DNA of 64,000 nt from JANXQG01 sp963709175 (lineage in GTDB: Bacteria > Planctomycetota > Planctomycetia > Pirellulales > Thermoguttaceae), in contig CAVPVK010000007.1 in assembly GCA_963709175.1 (NCBI GenBank), positions 1,364,001 through 1,428,000 of the forward strand, written 5' to 3'. A program made the position numbers and the translations under genes. Shown one piece after another: positions 55,838 through 64,000 of this stretch. How positions within the stretch are numbered: the first letter of the stretch is position 1; each line of letters begins with the position of its first letter. Below the pieces are notes generated by a model. That model did not search any database and had not been told where the DNA came from. It worked only from the letters and a program-made list of their open reading frames with translations.

Positions 55838-57724
55838 ATGTACCGAATCTGCCCCACGAACACGCTGACGTTGTGCGTTGCATGCGTATCCATGTTGCTC
55901 ACTGGCAGAATGCTGCCGGCACAAGAGACCATAAGCGAGCAGATCATGGTCGACCAGTTTGGCTTTCGCCCGCAAAGCGAGAAGATCATCATTTTCGCCA
56001 GACCCGAGCGGGGACAGAATGCCGGCGCAAGATATTCGCCGCCCGCAAGAGCGACCGTTCGCCGCAAGAACGGCGGGGCGACGGTCTTCACGGTTGCGCT
56101 CAAGCCTTGGGGCGGCGGCAAGACCGACGCGGCCTCCGGCGACAAGGTGTGGTATGCCGACATTTCGCCCTTGAATACGCCGGGGACCTACTACGTCTAC
56201 GAAGCCAAAAACCGCGTGCCTCTCTACGATTTCCGCATTGCCGACAATGTGTACTTGCCGGTGCTGAAGGCCGCCGTTCGGGCCTACTTTTACCAGCGCT
56301 GCGGCGGGGATGTTCCCGAAGCCAACGGTGGTACTTGGCATCACCCGGCGTGCCACCTTGCAGCGGGGCAGGATCGATCCGCGCAGCTCTACATCGACGG
56401 TCGGGCCATGGGGCGCACCCGCGACGTCCATGGCGGCTGGCACGACGCCGGTGACTACAACAAGTACGTGCCCTTCACGCTGGACGTGGTGATCCCGCTG
56501 CTGATGGCCTATGAGTTCAACCCGTCGGTTTTTGGCGACAACTGGAACATCCCCGAGTCGGGCAATGGCATTCCCGACATTCTCGACGAGGTGCGATGGG
56601 AGTGCGATTGGCTCTTGCGGATGCAACTGCCCGACGGATCGGTCTGCAACCGCGTCACCGAATGCACGAGCAAGGCGGGCGTCGCGCCCGACAAGGATTC
56701 CCAACACCCCCGCTACTACACGCAGCCGACGAGTTGGGCGACGGCCACCTGCGCCGCGGACCTGGCGTGCTTTGCGCGGGTGATCGGCAAGTTTCCTGAT
56801 CAGGCCGCGTATGCCCGCAAGTGCCGCGGGGCGGCAGAGAAGGCATGGGCATGGCTCCAACAGCATCCGGAGATGACGCCCGCCGATGGCCGCGACCATG
56901 GGCGGCCCAGCGAGGCCGCCGACGCAGCTTGCGACAACGGCAGGGCGGGCGACATCGAACGCCGCGTGGCGGCCGCCCTCCAATTGTGGCTCTTGGAGCG
57001 GAAGCCGGAGTACGAGGCATTCTTCAAGACGTCGCGCAAGGACATGCTCCAGCCCAGTTTCGTGGAGTACGCACTCTCTCCCGATGCCGATCCGGTCCTG
57101 GTTGGCGAGGTCCGCGCGGCGCTGAAGAAGTTCCTTAACGACCTGGTAACCGGCCCCTACAAGTCGCATGCCGACGCCTATCTGTCGTACCTTCCCGGAT
57201 ACTGGTGGGGCTGCAACCAGTCGAAGTCCGAGTACGGTTACCGGGCGATGTTCGCCGTGAAACTCGGCGTGAATCGGGCCGAAGACGGAATCTGCCGCGC
57301 GGCCGCCGAGGACTACCTGCATTACCTGCACGGGCGCAACCCGCTTTGCCAGGTGTACCTTACCAACATGGGTCCCAAGGGCGCCAACGCGGGCGCCGGC
57401 AAGAGCATCATGCGGCCCTTCCACACCTGGTTTGCTGAGAAGAGTCCCTGGTCCGGCCCCGACTCCTTGGGACCGGCGCCGGGACTGCTTGTCGGCGGGC
57501 CAAACTCCGCGATTGGCGACGCGGGGGCGCCCGCCTGGCTCTCTCCGCCGGCCTACGAACCGCCCTCGAAGGCGTTCAAGGACTGGGCCACTGCTTGGAA
57601 TCCGGCCCGTCAAGCGAATGAAAATTCCTGGGCCTTTACGGAACCGGCAATTTATTACCAGGCCCGCTACGTGCTCTTGCTCTCGCAGTTCGTATTACCA
57701 GGGATTGGCAGATCCGCATACTAG
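55838..57724 (+). CDS. GH9 endoglucanase with N-terminal Ig-like domain, exported
   Basis: A protein of 628 residues from the ATG at 55838 (GAAAGAGA upstream); the frame extends further upstream but without a signal. The signal peptide (LTLCVACVSMLLTGRM) is followed by a cellulase N-terminal Ig-like domain (SEQIMVDQFGFRPQSEKII, VYEAKNRVPLYDFRI). The GH9 catalytic domain has DVHGGWHDAGDYNKYVPFTL with the two catalytic-base aspartates, IPDILDEVRWECDWLLRMQ, YLHGRNPLCQVYLTNMG and NENSWAFTEPAIYYQA with the acid glutamate. It hydrolyses internal beta-1,4-glucan bonds in cellulose or mixed-linkage glucan outside the cell. No cellulose-binding module is present. It is convergent with the SGNH hydrolase gene. 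Confidence 0.93.
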   Translation: MYRICPTNTLTLCVACVSMLLTGRMLPAQETISEQIMVDQFGFRPQSEKIIIFARPERGQNAGARYSPPARATVRRKNGGATVFTVALKPWGGGKTDAASGDKVWYADISPLNTPGTYYVYEAKNRVPLYDFRIADNVYLPVLKAAVRAYFYQRCGGDVPEANGGTWHHPACHLAAGQDRSAQLYIDGRAMGRTRDVHGGWHDAGDYNKYVPFTLDVVIPLLMAYEFNPSVFGDNWNIPESGNGIPDILDEVRWECDWLLRMQLPDGSVCNRVTECTSKAGVAPDKDSQHPRYYTQPTSWATATCAADLACFARVIGKFPDQAAYARKCRGAAEKAWAWLQQHPEMTPADGRDHGRPSEAADAACDNGRAGDIERRVAAALQLWLLERKPEYEAFFKTSRKDMLQPSFVEYALSPDADPVLVGEVRAALKKFLNDLVTGPYKSHADAYLSYLPGYWWGCNQSKSEYGYRAMFAVKLGVNRAEDGICRAAAEDYLHYLHGRNPLCQVYLTNMGPKGANAGAGKSIMRPFHTWFAEKSPWSGPDSLGPAPGLLVGGPNSAIGDAGAPAWLSPPAYEPPSKAFKDWATAWNPARQANENSWAFTEPAIYYQARYVLLLSQFVLPGIGRSAY

Positions 57725-57728
57725 CGCA

Positions 57729-57760
57729 AAGCGCAAGCGAAAGGCCCCTCGCTGGCGCTT
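57729..57760. repeat. Hairpin between convergent genes; dispersed planctomycetal palindrome or terminator
   Basis: AAGCGCAAGCGA at 57729-57740 pairs with TCGCTGGCGCTT at 57749-57760 with one mismatch and an 8-base loop. It sits just past the GH9 stop and before the SGNH stop on the other strand. The unit CCTCGCTGGCGCTTCGGGTT is, to my recollection, a common dispersed intergenic palindrome in planctomycetes. A bidirectional terminator function is inferred; no T-run is present. Confidence 0.6.
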
Positions 57761-57804
57761 CGGGTTGCTAATGATCATCTTCCTAGCCGCGGCGCCGGCG
57801 CACT

Positions 57805-59195
57805 TCAGAGAACCGGCGGACGGTAGACCCGCACCGCCCGGAGCGGCACTTCCCCCACGATTTCCAGCGTGTGGTGCGTATTGTCGAGCCCCGCGCCAAC
57901 GTCGTCTCATATTCGCGCGAGGTGTCCTTCACATCCGCCGGGCGGTAGCGGTCCACGAACAGGGGCACCACCTTCCAATGGACCTCGTAATCGGCGGGCA
58001 CCTTGCCGGGCGCGAACCAGGCCTCCGGCCTGATGCGCACGCGGCCCGATTTCGAGAGAAACGTCGCACTGCTGCGGCCGTCGCCATCCGGGCCCGTGCG
58101 CGAGCCGCGGACCGAGAACTCAAAATACTTGCCGTCCGCGCCTACGGACGTAATCCGGGCCGTCCAGTCCTCGATCAGCCACGGACGATCGCGATCGACC
58201 CGGGAGAGGAACAGCGGCGACCAGGGGCCGGGCTCCGGCCGCGAGACGCAATAGCAGCCCGGAAACTCGGAGGGCGGCTTGCCGTCAATGTACACCTCGG
58301 CCGCCGCATGGGAATCGGTATGGGGCGCGGCCGCGGCGATCGCATCGATGCGGTTACCGTCGAATTCAATTTTCAGCCGGCCTTGCCGCCAGTTCGCGTC
58401 CTTGCCGACGATCAGAGTCCGCACGGCCGCTTGCTCGGGCTCGGGGCCCAATTCGGGCCGATACACCAGGTACCGCGAGACCAAGGCGGCCAAGAGGCGG
58501 TTGCCGCGATCGTTCAGGTGCACGCCGTCCTTGAGCAGCGCCTTAGGCTCCAGGGAATTCGCCTTCAAGTAGGCCAGCCAGGCGGTGCGAACATCCAACA
58601 GGGCGAAGCCGTATTTCTTGGCGATCGCCGGCAGGAAGACGTGGTTCATCATGTGGTCCCACCAGAGGCCCTTGTCTTTTTTCTCGTCGGGGACGGCCGG
58701 GGGCCAAGCGGTGACGTGGTCCTTTTGCATCAAGACCTCCGCCGTGGTCCGCGTGCGGACGTTCTTGATGATCTGCTCGTACTCCTGATTGGCCCCATAG
58801 ACATGGAAGATCAGCAGGTCGGGGTAGAATGGATAGAGATCGTGCTCGGCAGGCCGGATGAGCCACTGGGCGGCGAAGCCACCGATCGCCCGATTGCGGA
58901 TGTCGAGATCGGCGAACGGGAATCGCTTGCGCAGGTCCTCGGCTACCTGCCGCGACCAGTCCTGCTCGGTGATCGACTGGCCGTAGAAGAGGATTCGCAC
59001 CTTATGGCGATGCTCGGGTGTGCTGGTGGCGAGCAGGGTCATTGTACGCTGCACACCCACTCCCAGCGCCGCCGGATCATCAGGTGGCAGCGGCGGCGGA
59101 TACTTCGCCGGCGAAAGATCGTCACCAAGCGCGGGATGGACGGTAAGGCAAGCGGTGGATAACGTGATAGCAAGGAACAACTGCGACGATTTCAT
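57805..59195 (-). CDS. SGNH/GDSL-type esterase, exported (frameshift near 57902)
   Basis: From the ATG at 59195 the protein has a signal peptide (LFLAITLSTACLTVHPALG). SGNH blocks are visible: ILFYGQSITEQDW with the nucleophile Ser (block I), NRAIGGFAAQWL (block II Gly), FHVYGANQEYEQII (block III Asn region), and LLKDGVHLNDRGNRLLAAL with Asp-x-x-His (block V). A beta-rich C-terminal domain (VYIDGKPPSEFPGCYCV, DYEVHWKVVPLFVDRY) follows. Near 57902 one base is lost; the other frame reads GAGLDNTHHTLEIVGEVPLRAVRVYRPPVL and stops at 57805, a natural domain end. About 463 residues. It is likely a carbohydrate esterase acting on plant or algal polysaccharides together with the convergent GH9 enzyme. 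Confidence 0.85.
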
Positions 59196-59324
59196 GATAA
59201 CGCGAAGCCTCTCGGCCCCGCCGAATGTAATGAAGAAACGATCCGAGGATCGGACCACGGCCGGCAGCATTATAGCCCGCTTTTGGCTTCTCGGATAGGT
59301 ACTTAGCCGCAGGGTGGGACCGCC

Positions 59325-60260
59325 CTACGGCCTATCTGTGACATCATTTATGGAAACAGACCACTTAGCTCCCCAGCCCGCGGCGTCCTTGAACTGAACG
59401 AGCAGCATCGCCCCCAGGATCAGGCCGCAGCCAATCAATTGCCGCCCATCGAGTCTTTCCTGGAGCAGCCAGTAGCCGAAGATCGCGGCGAACACGGCTT
59501 CCATGCTGAGGATGATGGCCGCGTCGGCCGGCGGCGCGTGCTTCTGTCCCACCGCCTGGAGCGTGTAACCAACCGCCACCGAAAATACCCCCACGTAAAC
59601 GACCGCCCACCAACAGTCGCCCAGGCCCGGCAAGGTATCGGCCTCGCGGACCAGCCCGATCGCGGTGTTCATCGCTCCGGCGACAAAATACTGGCCCACC
59701 GAAAACAAGAGCACCTCCACTTGCTTCGTAGCCCGGCCGACGACCACCACGTGCAACGCCCAGAGCACCGCGCCGATGATCTCCAGGGTGTCGCCGCGCT
59801 GCATGTGGAAGTGCTCGTCGACGCCCAGCAAAAACACTCCCGCCGTGGCGATGAGGGCGCCGGCCCAGGTGGGCCAGCCGGTCCTTTGCCGCCAGCCGAC
59901 GAGCAGCACGATCGGCACCAGCACGACATACAGCCCGGTCAGGAAGCCCGCATTGCCGGCGGTGGTGTATTGCATGCCGGCTTGCTGGCAGACCGACGCC
60001 GCCACCAGCAGCGTTCCCGCGATCGACGCCCAGCGGAAGAAATCTCGTTCCGGCATGCGGAAGTGTTTCAGCCAGGGAAGCAGCCCGGGATTCAGCCAGG
60101 GCAGCAGGATCATGCCGCCGAGCAAGAAACGGAGACCGTTGAAGAGAAAGGGCCCCAAGTGCGGCGCGGCCACACGCTGGGGCACGAATGCGCTCCCCCA
60201 TAAAAGGGCCGCGAGCAGCAGGAGCCCGTCGGAACGAAATCTCCGTCCCCAAGCCGTCAT
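59325..60260 (-). CDS. EamA-family (DMT superfamily) permease
   Basis: A complete 311-residue membrane protein with ten predicted helices and the two EamA repeats. It opens DGLLLLAALLWGSAFVPQRVA, the classical WG-FV start of the family. Other helices are FLFNGLRFLLGGMILLPWL, GNAGFLTGLYVVLVPIVLLV, ALIATAGVFLLGVDEHF and AAIILSMEAVFAAIFGYWLLQE, the last holding the family-typical PxxA/SLEPVFAA region. Substrates of DMT permeases range from amino acids to metabolites; none can be chosen here. The ATG overlaps the OPT gene stop (60257-60260), so it is translationally coupled to the peptide transporter. An imperfect hairpin spans 59294-59336 over its stop. Confidence 0.9.
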   Translation of the reverse strand: MTAWGRRFRSDGLLLLAALLWGSAFVPQRVAAPHLGPFLFNGLRFLLGGMILLPWLNPGLLPWLKHFRMPERDFFRWASIAGTLLVAASVCQQAGMQYTTAGNAGFLTGLYVVLVPIVLLVGWRQRTGWPTWAGALIATAGVFLLGVDEHFHMQRGDTLEIIGAVLWALHVVVVGRATKQVEVLLFSVGQYFVAGAMNTAIGLVREADTLPGLGDCWWAVVYVGVFSVAVGYTLQAVGQKHAPPADAAIILSMEAVFAAIFGYWLLQERLDGRQLIGCGLILGAMLLVQFKDAAGWGAKWSVSINDVTDRP

Positions 60261-62886
60261 GGCGAACTTCCCCGCGGATCGGCGGAAACCTCTTCCGACT
60301 GTTTGGAAACGGCTGTCCCGTTGTTCCGCCGGCCGACCATCAGCAGCAACATCGCCAGGATCGAGAACAAGATCAAGGCCGGCCAGTTTCTTTGTGGAAG
60401 GTCGATCCGGGCCCCGATGGGCAATTGCCCGGGCAGCTTGAGTTTCTCGTTCAAGCTCTGTAGCAGCCCGGCTTTGCGCTCGGAGCCCTCCAACTCCCGG
60501 GCCACCTCGCCCAGCGTCGTATCGGCTTGGACCCGATAGGTTTTCTGGTCTCCCCAGTGGATTTCGGTGCCGCGGGAAAGGGGGATGTACTGCGGCAATC
60601 GGTCCTCGTTGATTTCGCTGATTGTATCGGCTTCATCGTCGATCTCCTGCCGGTGGGCCTTGCGGGCCTCGGGGCTTTCCAGCCCCAGGTCCGCCGCCGC
60701 CGCGTCTTCGTACTGCTGCCGGAGCGGTTCCACGGTCGTGACCGTCGTCTGCCGATACTGCCATGCGCTCATCCGCTGCGGAATCTCGTTGCTGAAGGAG
60801 AGGAAGGCGACAAGCACGCCGCCGATTGCGCCACCCGCGATATAGCCGGTAGAGAGCAGCACGGCGGGGCCCATCTCGCTTTCCGCCTCCGAATGGACAG
60901 CGCCGCGAGTCGCGGGATTGAGGCGGTCGACCAGATAGCGGACCAGTCCGCCCACGAAGATCGGTGTCGAGGAGGAAAGCGGCAGGTATACGCCCACCGC
61001 GAAGGGGAGCGACGGTACGCCGCTGAGCTCCAGCACCAGCGCGATGGACACGCCCAGCAGCACAAGCGTCCAAGAGAGCTTCTGCGTGAGGATGCCCTCG
61101 GCGAGGATGGCCATGAGCCTGGTTTTCGGCGCTTTGAATTTCTGCACGGGCGTGCCGTCGTCGCGATGGCTGACACTTCCGTTGATCGCCGGATCGACCC
61201 GGTACTTGACTTGCCCCCGCTCGTTCACCAGGTATTTGCCCTGCTCCACACCTTCATCGTTGCCTTCCAGGGCTTGCCAGACGTGGTACCGCTGGGCATC
61301 GCCGGGAGCCTTTTCCAAAGTTGTCAATGCGCTTACGTCGAGGGCATGTTTCGGCTGTCGCAAGTTCTTGGCCGTATAGACTGTGCCCGCGCGGTTCAGG
61401 GCGATGAGGATCACGCCGATCACCAGGGCCGAGGAGATCGAGCCGACGAGAATAGCATATTGCTGGAACTTGGGCGTGGCGCCGACCAGGTAGCCGGTCT
61501 TCAGATCCTGGGAAGTCGTGCCGCCGTTGGAGGCCGCGATGCAGACAACGGCCGCGATCGATAGGGCGATCAGCCGGTGCGGCGGGCTGACCCAGCCCAG
61601 CGCCAGAAACGTCAGGCAAGTGAGCAGCAGCGTGGCTACGGTCATCCCCGAAATCGGATTCGACGATGAGCCGATTTCGCCGGTCAAGCGCGAGGAAACC
61701 GTGACAAAAAGGAACCCGAAGAGCACAATCAGGAGCGCGGCCACAAGGTTGATCACCAGCGTCGCTCCCATGCCCAATTGCCCTCACGCGCCGAAACTCA
61801 GCGTGGCCCAGATCGCCAGCACCAGCAGCAGCGACCCCACGCCGACGAAGCGGATTGAAAGGTCGCGATCAGTCCGCCGGCCGCGCGGTGTCCCGCCGAC
61901 GGTCGTTCCGCGGAGGTCGCGGAGGGCCGATTTCAGCGACCCGAAGATCAGCGGCAGGGCCTGGAAGAGACTGATGATGCCGCCCGTGGCCACCGCCCCC
62001 GCGCCGATGCAGAGCACGTATTTTTCGTGGATATCGTCCTCGCTCATCTTGCTGATCAGCTCGGTGGCCGGCGCCAAGGGCACCGTTAGCCCGCTGCCGA
62101 AAAAGCGGATTGCCGGGATGAGCACGAAGGAGGCCAGCACGCCGCCGGCCACCATGATGCAAGAGATCCGCGTGCCGATGATATAGCCGACGCCCAAGAG
62201 GGCCGGATTGACCTCAATGGCCGGGTTGGCCTTCTGGAACCAGCTCAGCGGATGCTCGACCGTGTCCTTCCAGAGCTTAAGCCCCTGGTTCAGCACCTGG
62301 TAGACGAAGGCCAGGCCGAAGCCGGTGAAGACCATCTTGGCGCTGCGCCGCCCTGCTCGCCGACGATCAGCACGTCGGCGCAGGCTGTCCCCTCGGGATA
62401 GCGAAGAGTTTCGTGCTGCTTGACGATGAATGCCCGACGGAGCGGAATCATCATCAGGATCCCTAGGGCCCCGCCCAGCACGGAGACGGCCATTACCGTC
62501 CAGAGGTCCATGTCGAAGCCGACGAGCATGACCGCGGGCATGGTCACACCCACGCCGAAGGCGATCGACTCGCCCGCCGAGCCGGTCGTCTGCACGATGT
62601 TGTTCTCCAGTATCGTCGCCCGGCGAAAGCCGAACAGCCGCGAGAAGAGGCGGAAGAGCGTAATGGAGAGCACGGCCACGGGAATCGAGGCCGAGACGGT
62701 CAAACCGACCTTCAGCACCAGGTATAGCGACGACGCCCCGAAGATGATTCCCAGCACGGCCCCCACAACGACCGCCGGCAGCGTGAATTCGGGCTGCACG
62801 TCCTGGTCGGGGACGTAGGGCTTGTGCCCAGGGGAGTCGGAGTTTTCGGCAAGGGTTGCATGGGGGGCGGCCACATCTTCTATCAT
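60257..62886 (-). CDS. OPT-family oligopeptide transporter with LysM-like insert (frameshift and in-frame stop)
   Basis: About 875 residues from ATG 62886. The N-terminal membrane part is clearly OPT: FTLPAVVVGAVLGIIFGASSLYL, LENNIVQTTGSAGESIAFG and HETLRYPEGTACADVL. One base is missing near 62349, after which RSAKMVFTGFGLAF continues. At 61784-61786 the frame has an in-frame TGA after LSFGA; nine bases later it resumes LGMGATLVINLVAAL, VTVSSRLTGEIGSSSNPISGM and CIAASNGGTTSQDLKTG, the second OPT core. Bases about 60395-60545 encode a LysM-like stretch (KTYRVQADTTLGEVA, SLNEKLKLPGQL) before the last helix. It should import peptides or metal chelates by proton symport. It overlaps the EamA gene by four bases. 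Confidence 0.85.
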
Positions 62887-63077
62887 TGCGGATTCCCGGG
62901 GCTTTCAATGTGCGTACCTGCCCGGCAGGGAAGATCCTACGCCCATCCAGCGCGAGCGACGAATGACCTGGCATTAAGTGCCTTTCCCGCCGGCCACTAT
63001 CGCATCATAATCGCCGCCGGGGCACTTGAAAAGAGACGGGGAAAGCAGGCAGTATTATTCCCGTTCGCAAGCGCGTG

Positions 63078-64000
63078 TTAGGGAGTGAAGATCAGCCCGA
63101 AGGCCGTGCAGTCCTTGCCGCTGACGCAACCGGCGAGGCCGACGGCCGGCTTGCCATTCCCGCTTACCTTGACCGGAGGCAGCGTGCCGCCGCCGCCAAC
63201 CCACTCGGATTCGTAGGAGTCGTTGGGGTCGAGATGGTCGTTGTCGATTTTCATGAAGGTCAGGCAAAACGCGTCCACGGCCGCCACCGACTTTACCGAG
63301 ATGGCGCCGACGGCATAACCCTTCCTCGCTTTGACGTGCACCGGCCGGCTCATATCGGTCCCGTGCAGTTCGCCCTTGACCTCTTCTCCCTGCTCGTTGA
63401 CATAAATCGGTCGGATGGCGCCAATGACGTCGTTCGTCGCCGCCCATTTGCCCAACCCGATGTCAAAGCCGATCAACATCCCCTTGGTGGGGGCCGTGTC
63501 GCGGAAGCGCGGGCCAAAGGCCCCGCCAAAAATTCGTTCGCCGGCGACCACCGGCTGGACTTGACGCCCCGATCGATTGAAACCACGAACGCCTGGCCGC
63601 AGCCCAGGAACGGCCGGCGACGTCGCGCCCTGAGTTGGGCGTCCCCGGCGGGCTCCCGGCGACGGCCACAGCGGGCGGCGTCGCAGCAGCCGGCGCCACT
63701 TTCACCGTCTCTTCCACGTTGTCCGAGCGGACGCGCGTGCCGTCGCTGCAAAGCGAAACCGTTTGATGCAGCAAATCGACTTCCGTGATGCCCTTCTTCA
63801 GGCGGAAGGTGCCCGTGGCCTTGCCGTTTTCAATCGCAAGTTTTAACTTGCGGCATTTCCCTACGGCTTCCAGCGAATCCGTCGGCTTGGGCTTCTCGGC
63901 AAGCGTTTTCGCCGAAAGATACTCGAATTCGGCCGCCTTGATCCGCTTCAACGGATCGACCAGGGCCGCCGTGACACGAATGTTCACGTTGTCGTCCTTA
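63078..64000 (-). CDS. Uncharacterised secreted-type protein (partial, frameshift near 63637)
   Basis: The stop is at 63078 and the frame stays open to the window's right edge (KDDNVNIRVTAALVDP precedes a GTG at 63987), so the N-terminus is outside. The visible 307 residues contain KRIKAAEFEYLSAKTLAEKP, FRLKKGITEVDLLHQTVSL and then a low-complexity Ala/Pro segment. There the frame shifts near 63637 (TQGATSPAVPGLRPG in the next frame). The C-terminal domain reads VVAGERIFGGAFGPRF, KGMLIGFDIGLGKW, VHVKARKGYAVGAISVKSV, DAFCLTFMKIDNDHLDP and CVSGKDCTAFGLIF. This beta-rich domain resembles conserved C-terminal domains I have seen in planctomycetal secreted proteins, but I cannot name it. Confidence 0.7.

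Noticed and set aside
59294..59336. Rho-independent terminator after the EamA gene
   Set aside because: The GATAGG/CCTATC stem overlaps the stop codon and has no downstream U-run, so a terminator role is not supported enough to list.
53989..60260. Complete polysaccharide utilisation locus
   Set aside because: GH172-like, GH9 and SGNH genes are close, but no SusC/SusD pair, TonB receptor or hybrid sensor is present and the genes are in different orientations.

Overview
This 64 kb window looks like a chromosome segment of a planctomycete, probably of the Pirellulales type. The clues are high GC, many secreted proteins with twin-arginine or Sec signals, three Gfo/Idh/MocA oxidoreductases, four proteins ending in VPEP sorting tails, a protein with the planctomycetal N-terminal motif FEPLECRTLLTA, two ECF sigma factor/FecR pairs, GH9 and GH172-like enzymes, and dispersed inverted repeats. 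No rRNA, tRNA, CRISPR array or replication origin was recognised.

Layout. 1-3.4 kb: three exported sugar-metabolism proteins on the minus strand. 3.6-4.9 kb: a PaiB-like protein and a STAS protein. 5.0-9.5 kb: a transglutaminase-like protein translationally coupled to a glycosidase-like protein. 9.4-14.4 kb: an outer-membrane efflux lipoprotein, an SDR, an unknown protein and glucuronate isomerase. 14.5-25.5 kb: three VPEP-tailed surface proteins, an IS element with terminal inverted repeats, and a large sedolisin-like protein carrying eight MBG-type repeats. 25.8-31.3 kb: a DevBCA-like exporter with two paralogous permeases and a convergent TolC. 31.6-32.4 kb: an IS66 remnant fused to a broken PH-like gene. 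32.6-35.1 kb: an oxidoreductase, a QueD-like enzyme and a small secreted repeat protein. 35.4-42.4 kb: an ECF sigma/FecR pair and a MotA/TolQ-like gene coupled to two ExbD-like genes. 42.8-48.0 kb: a GH172-like gene fragment, a LamG/autotransporter-type VPEP protein and a second sigma/FecR pair. 48.3-59.2 kb: a giant TPR protein, a DUF4058-like protein, a GH172-like protein, a GH9 endoglucanase and an SGNH hydrolase. 59.3-64 kb: an EamA permease, an OPT transporter with a LysM-like insert, and a partial unknown gene.

The combined picture is a surface-active saprophyte. Exported glycosidases and esterases attack polysaccharides, the resulting sugars and uronates are processed by Gfo/Idh/MocA-type enzymes and UxaC, and cell-surface sigma/FecR circuits probably regulate parts of this.

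Quality caveat: about fourteen genes are interrupted by one to four single- or double-base indels, and one also has an in-frame stop. Clear homology continues in another frame after almost every break, so uncorrected sequencing indels are more likely than mass gene decay. These genes are annotated here as single joined genes with the break position given.
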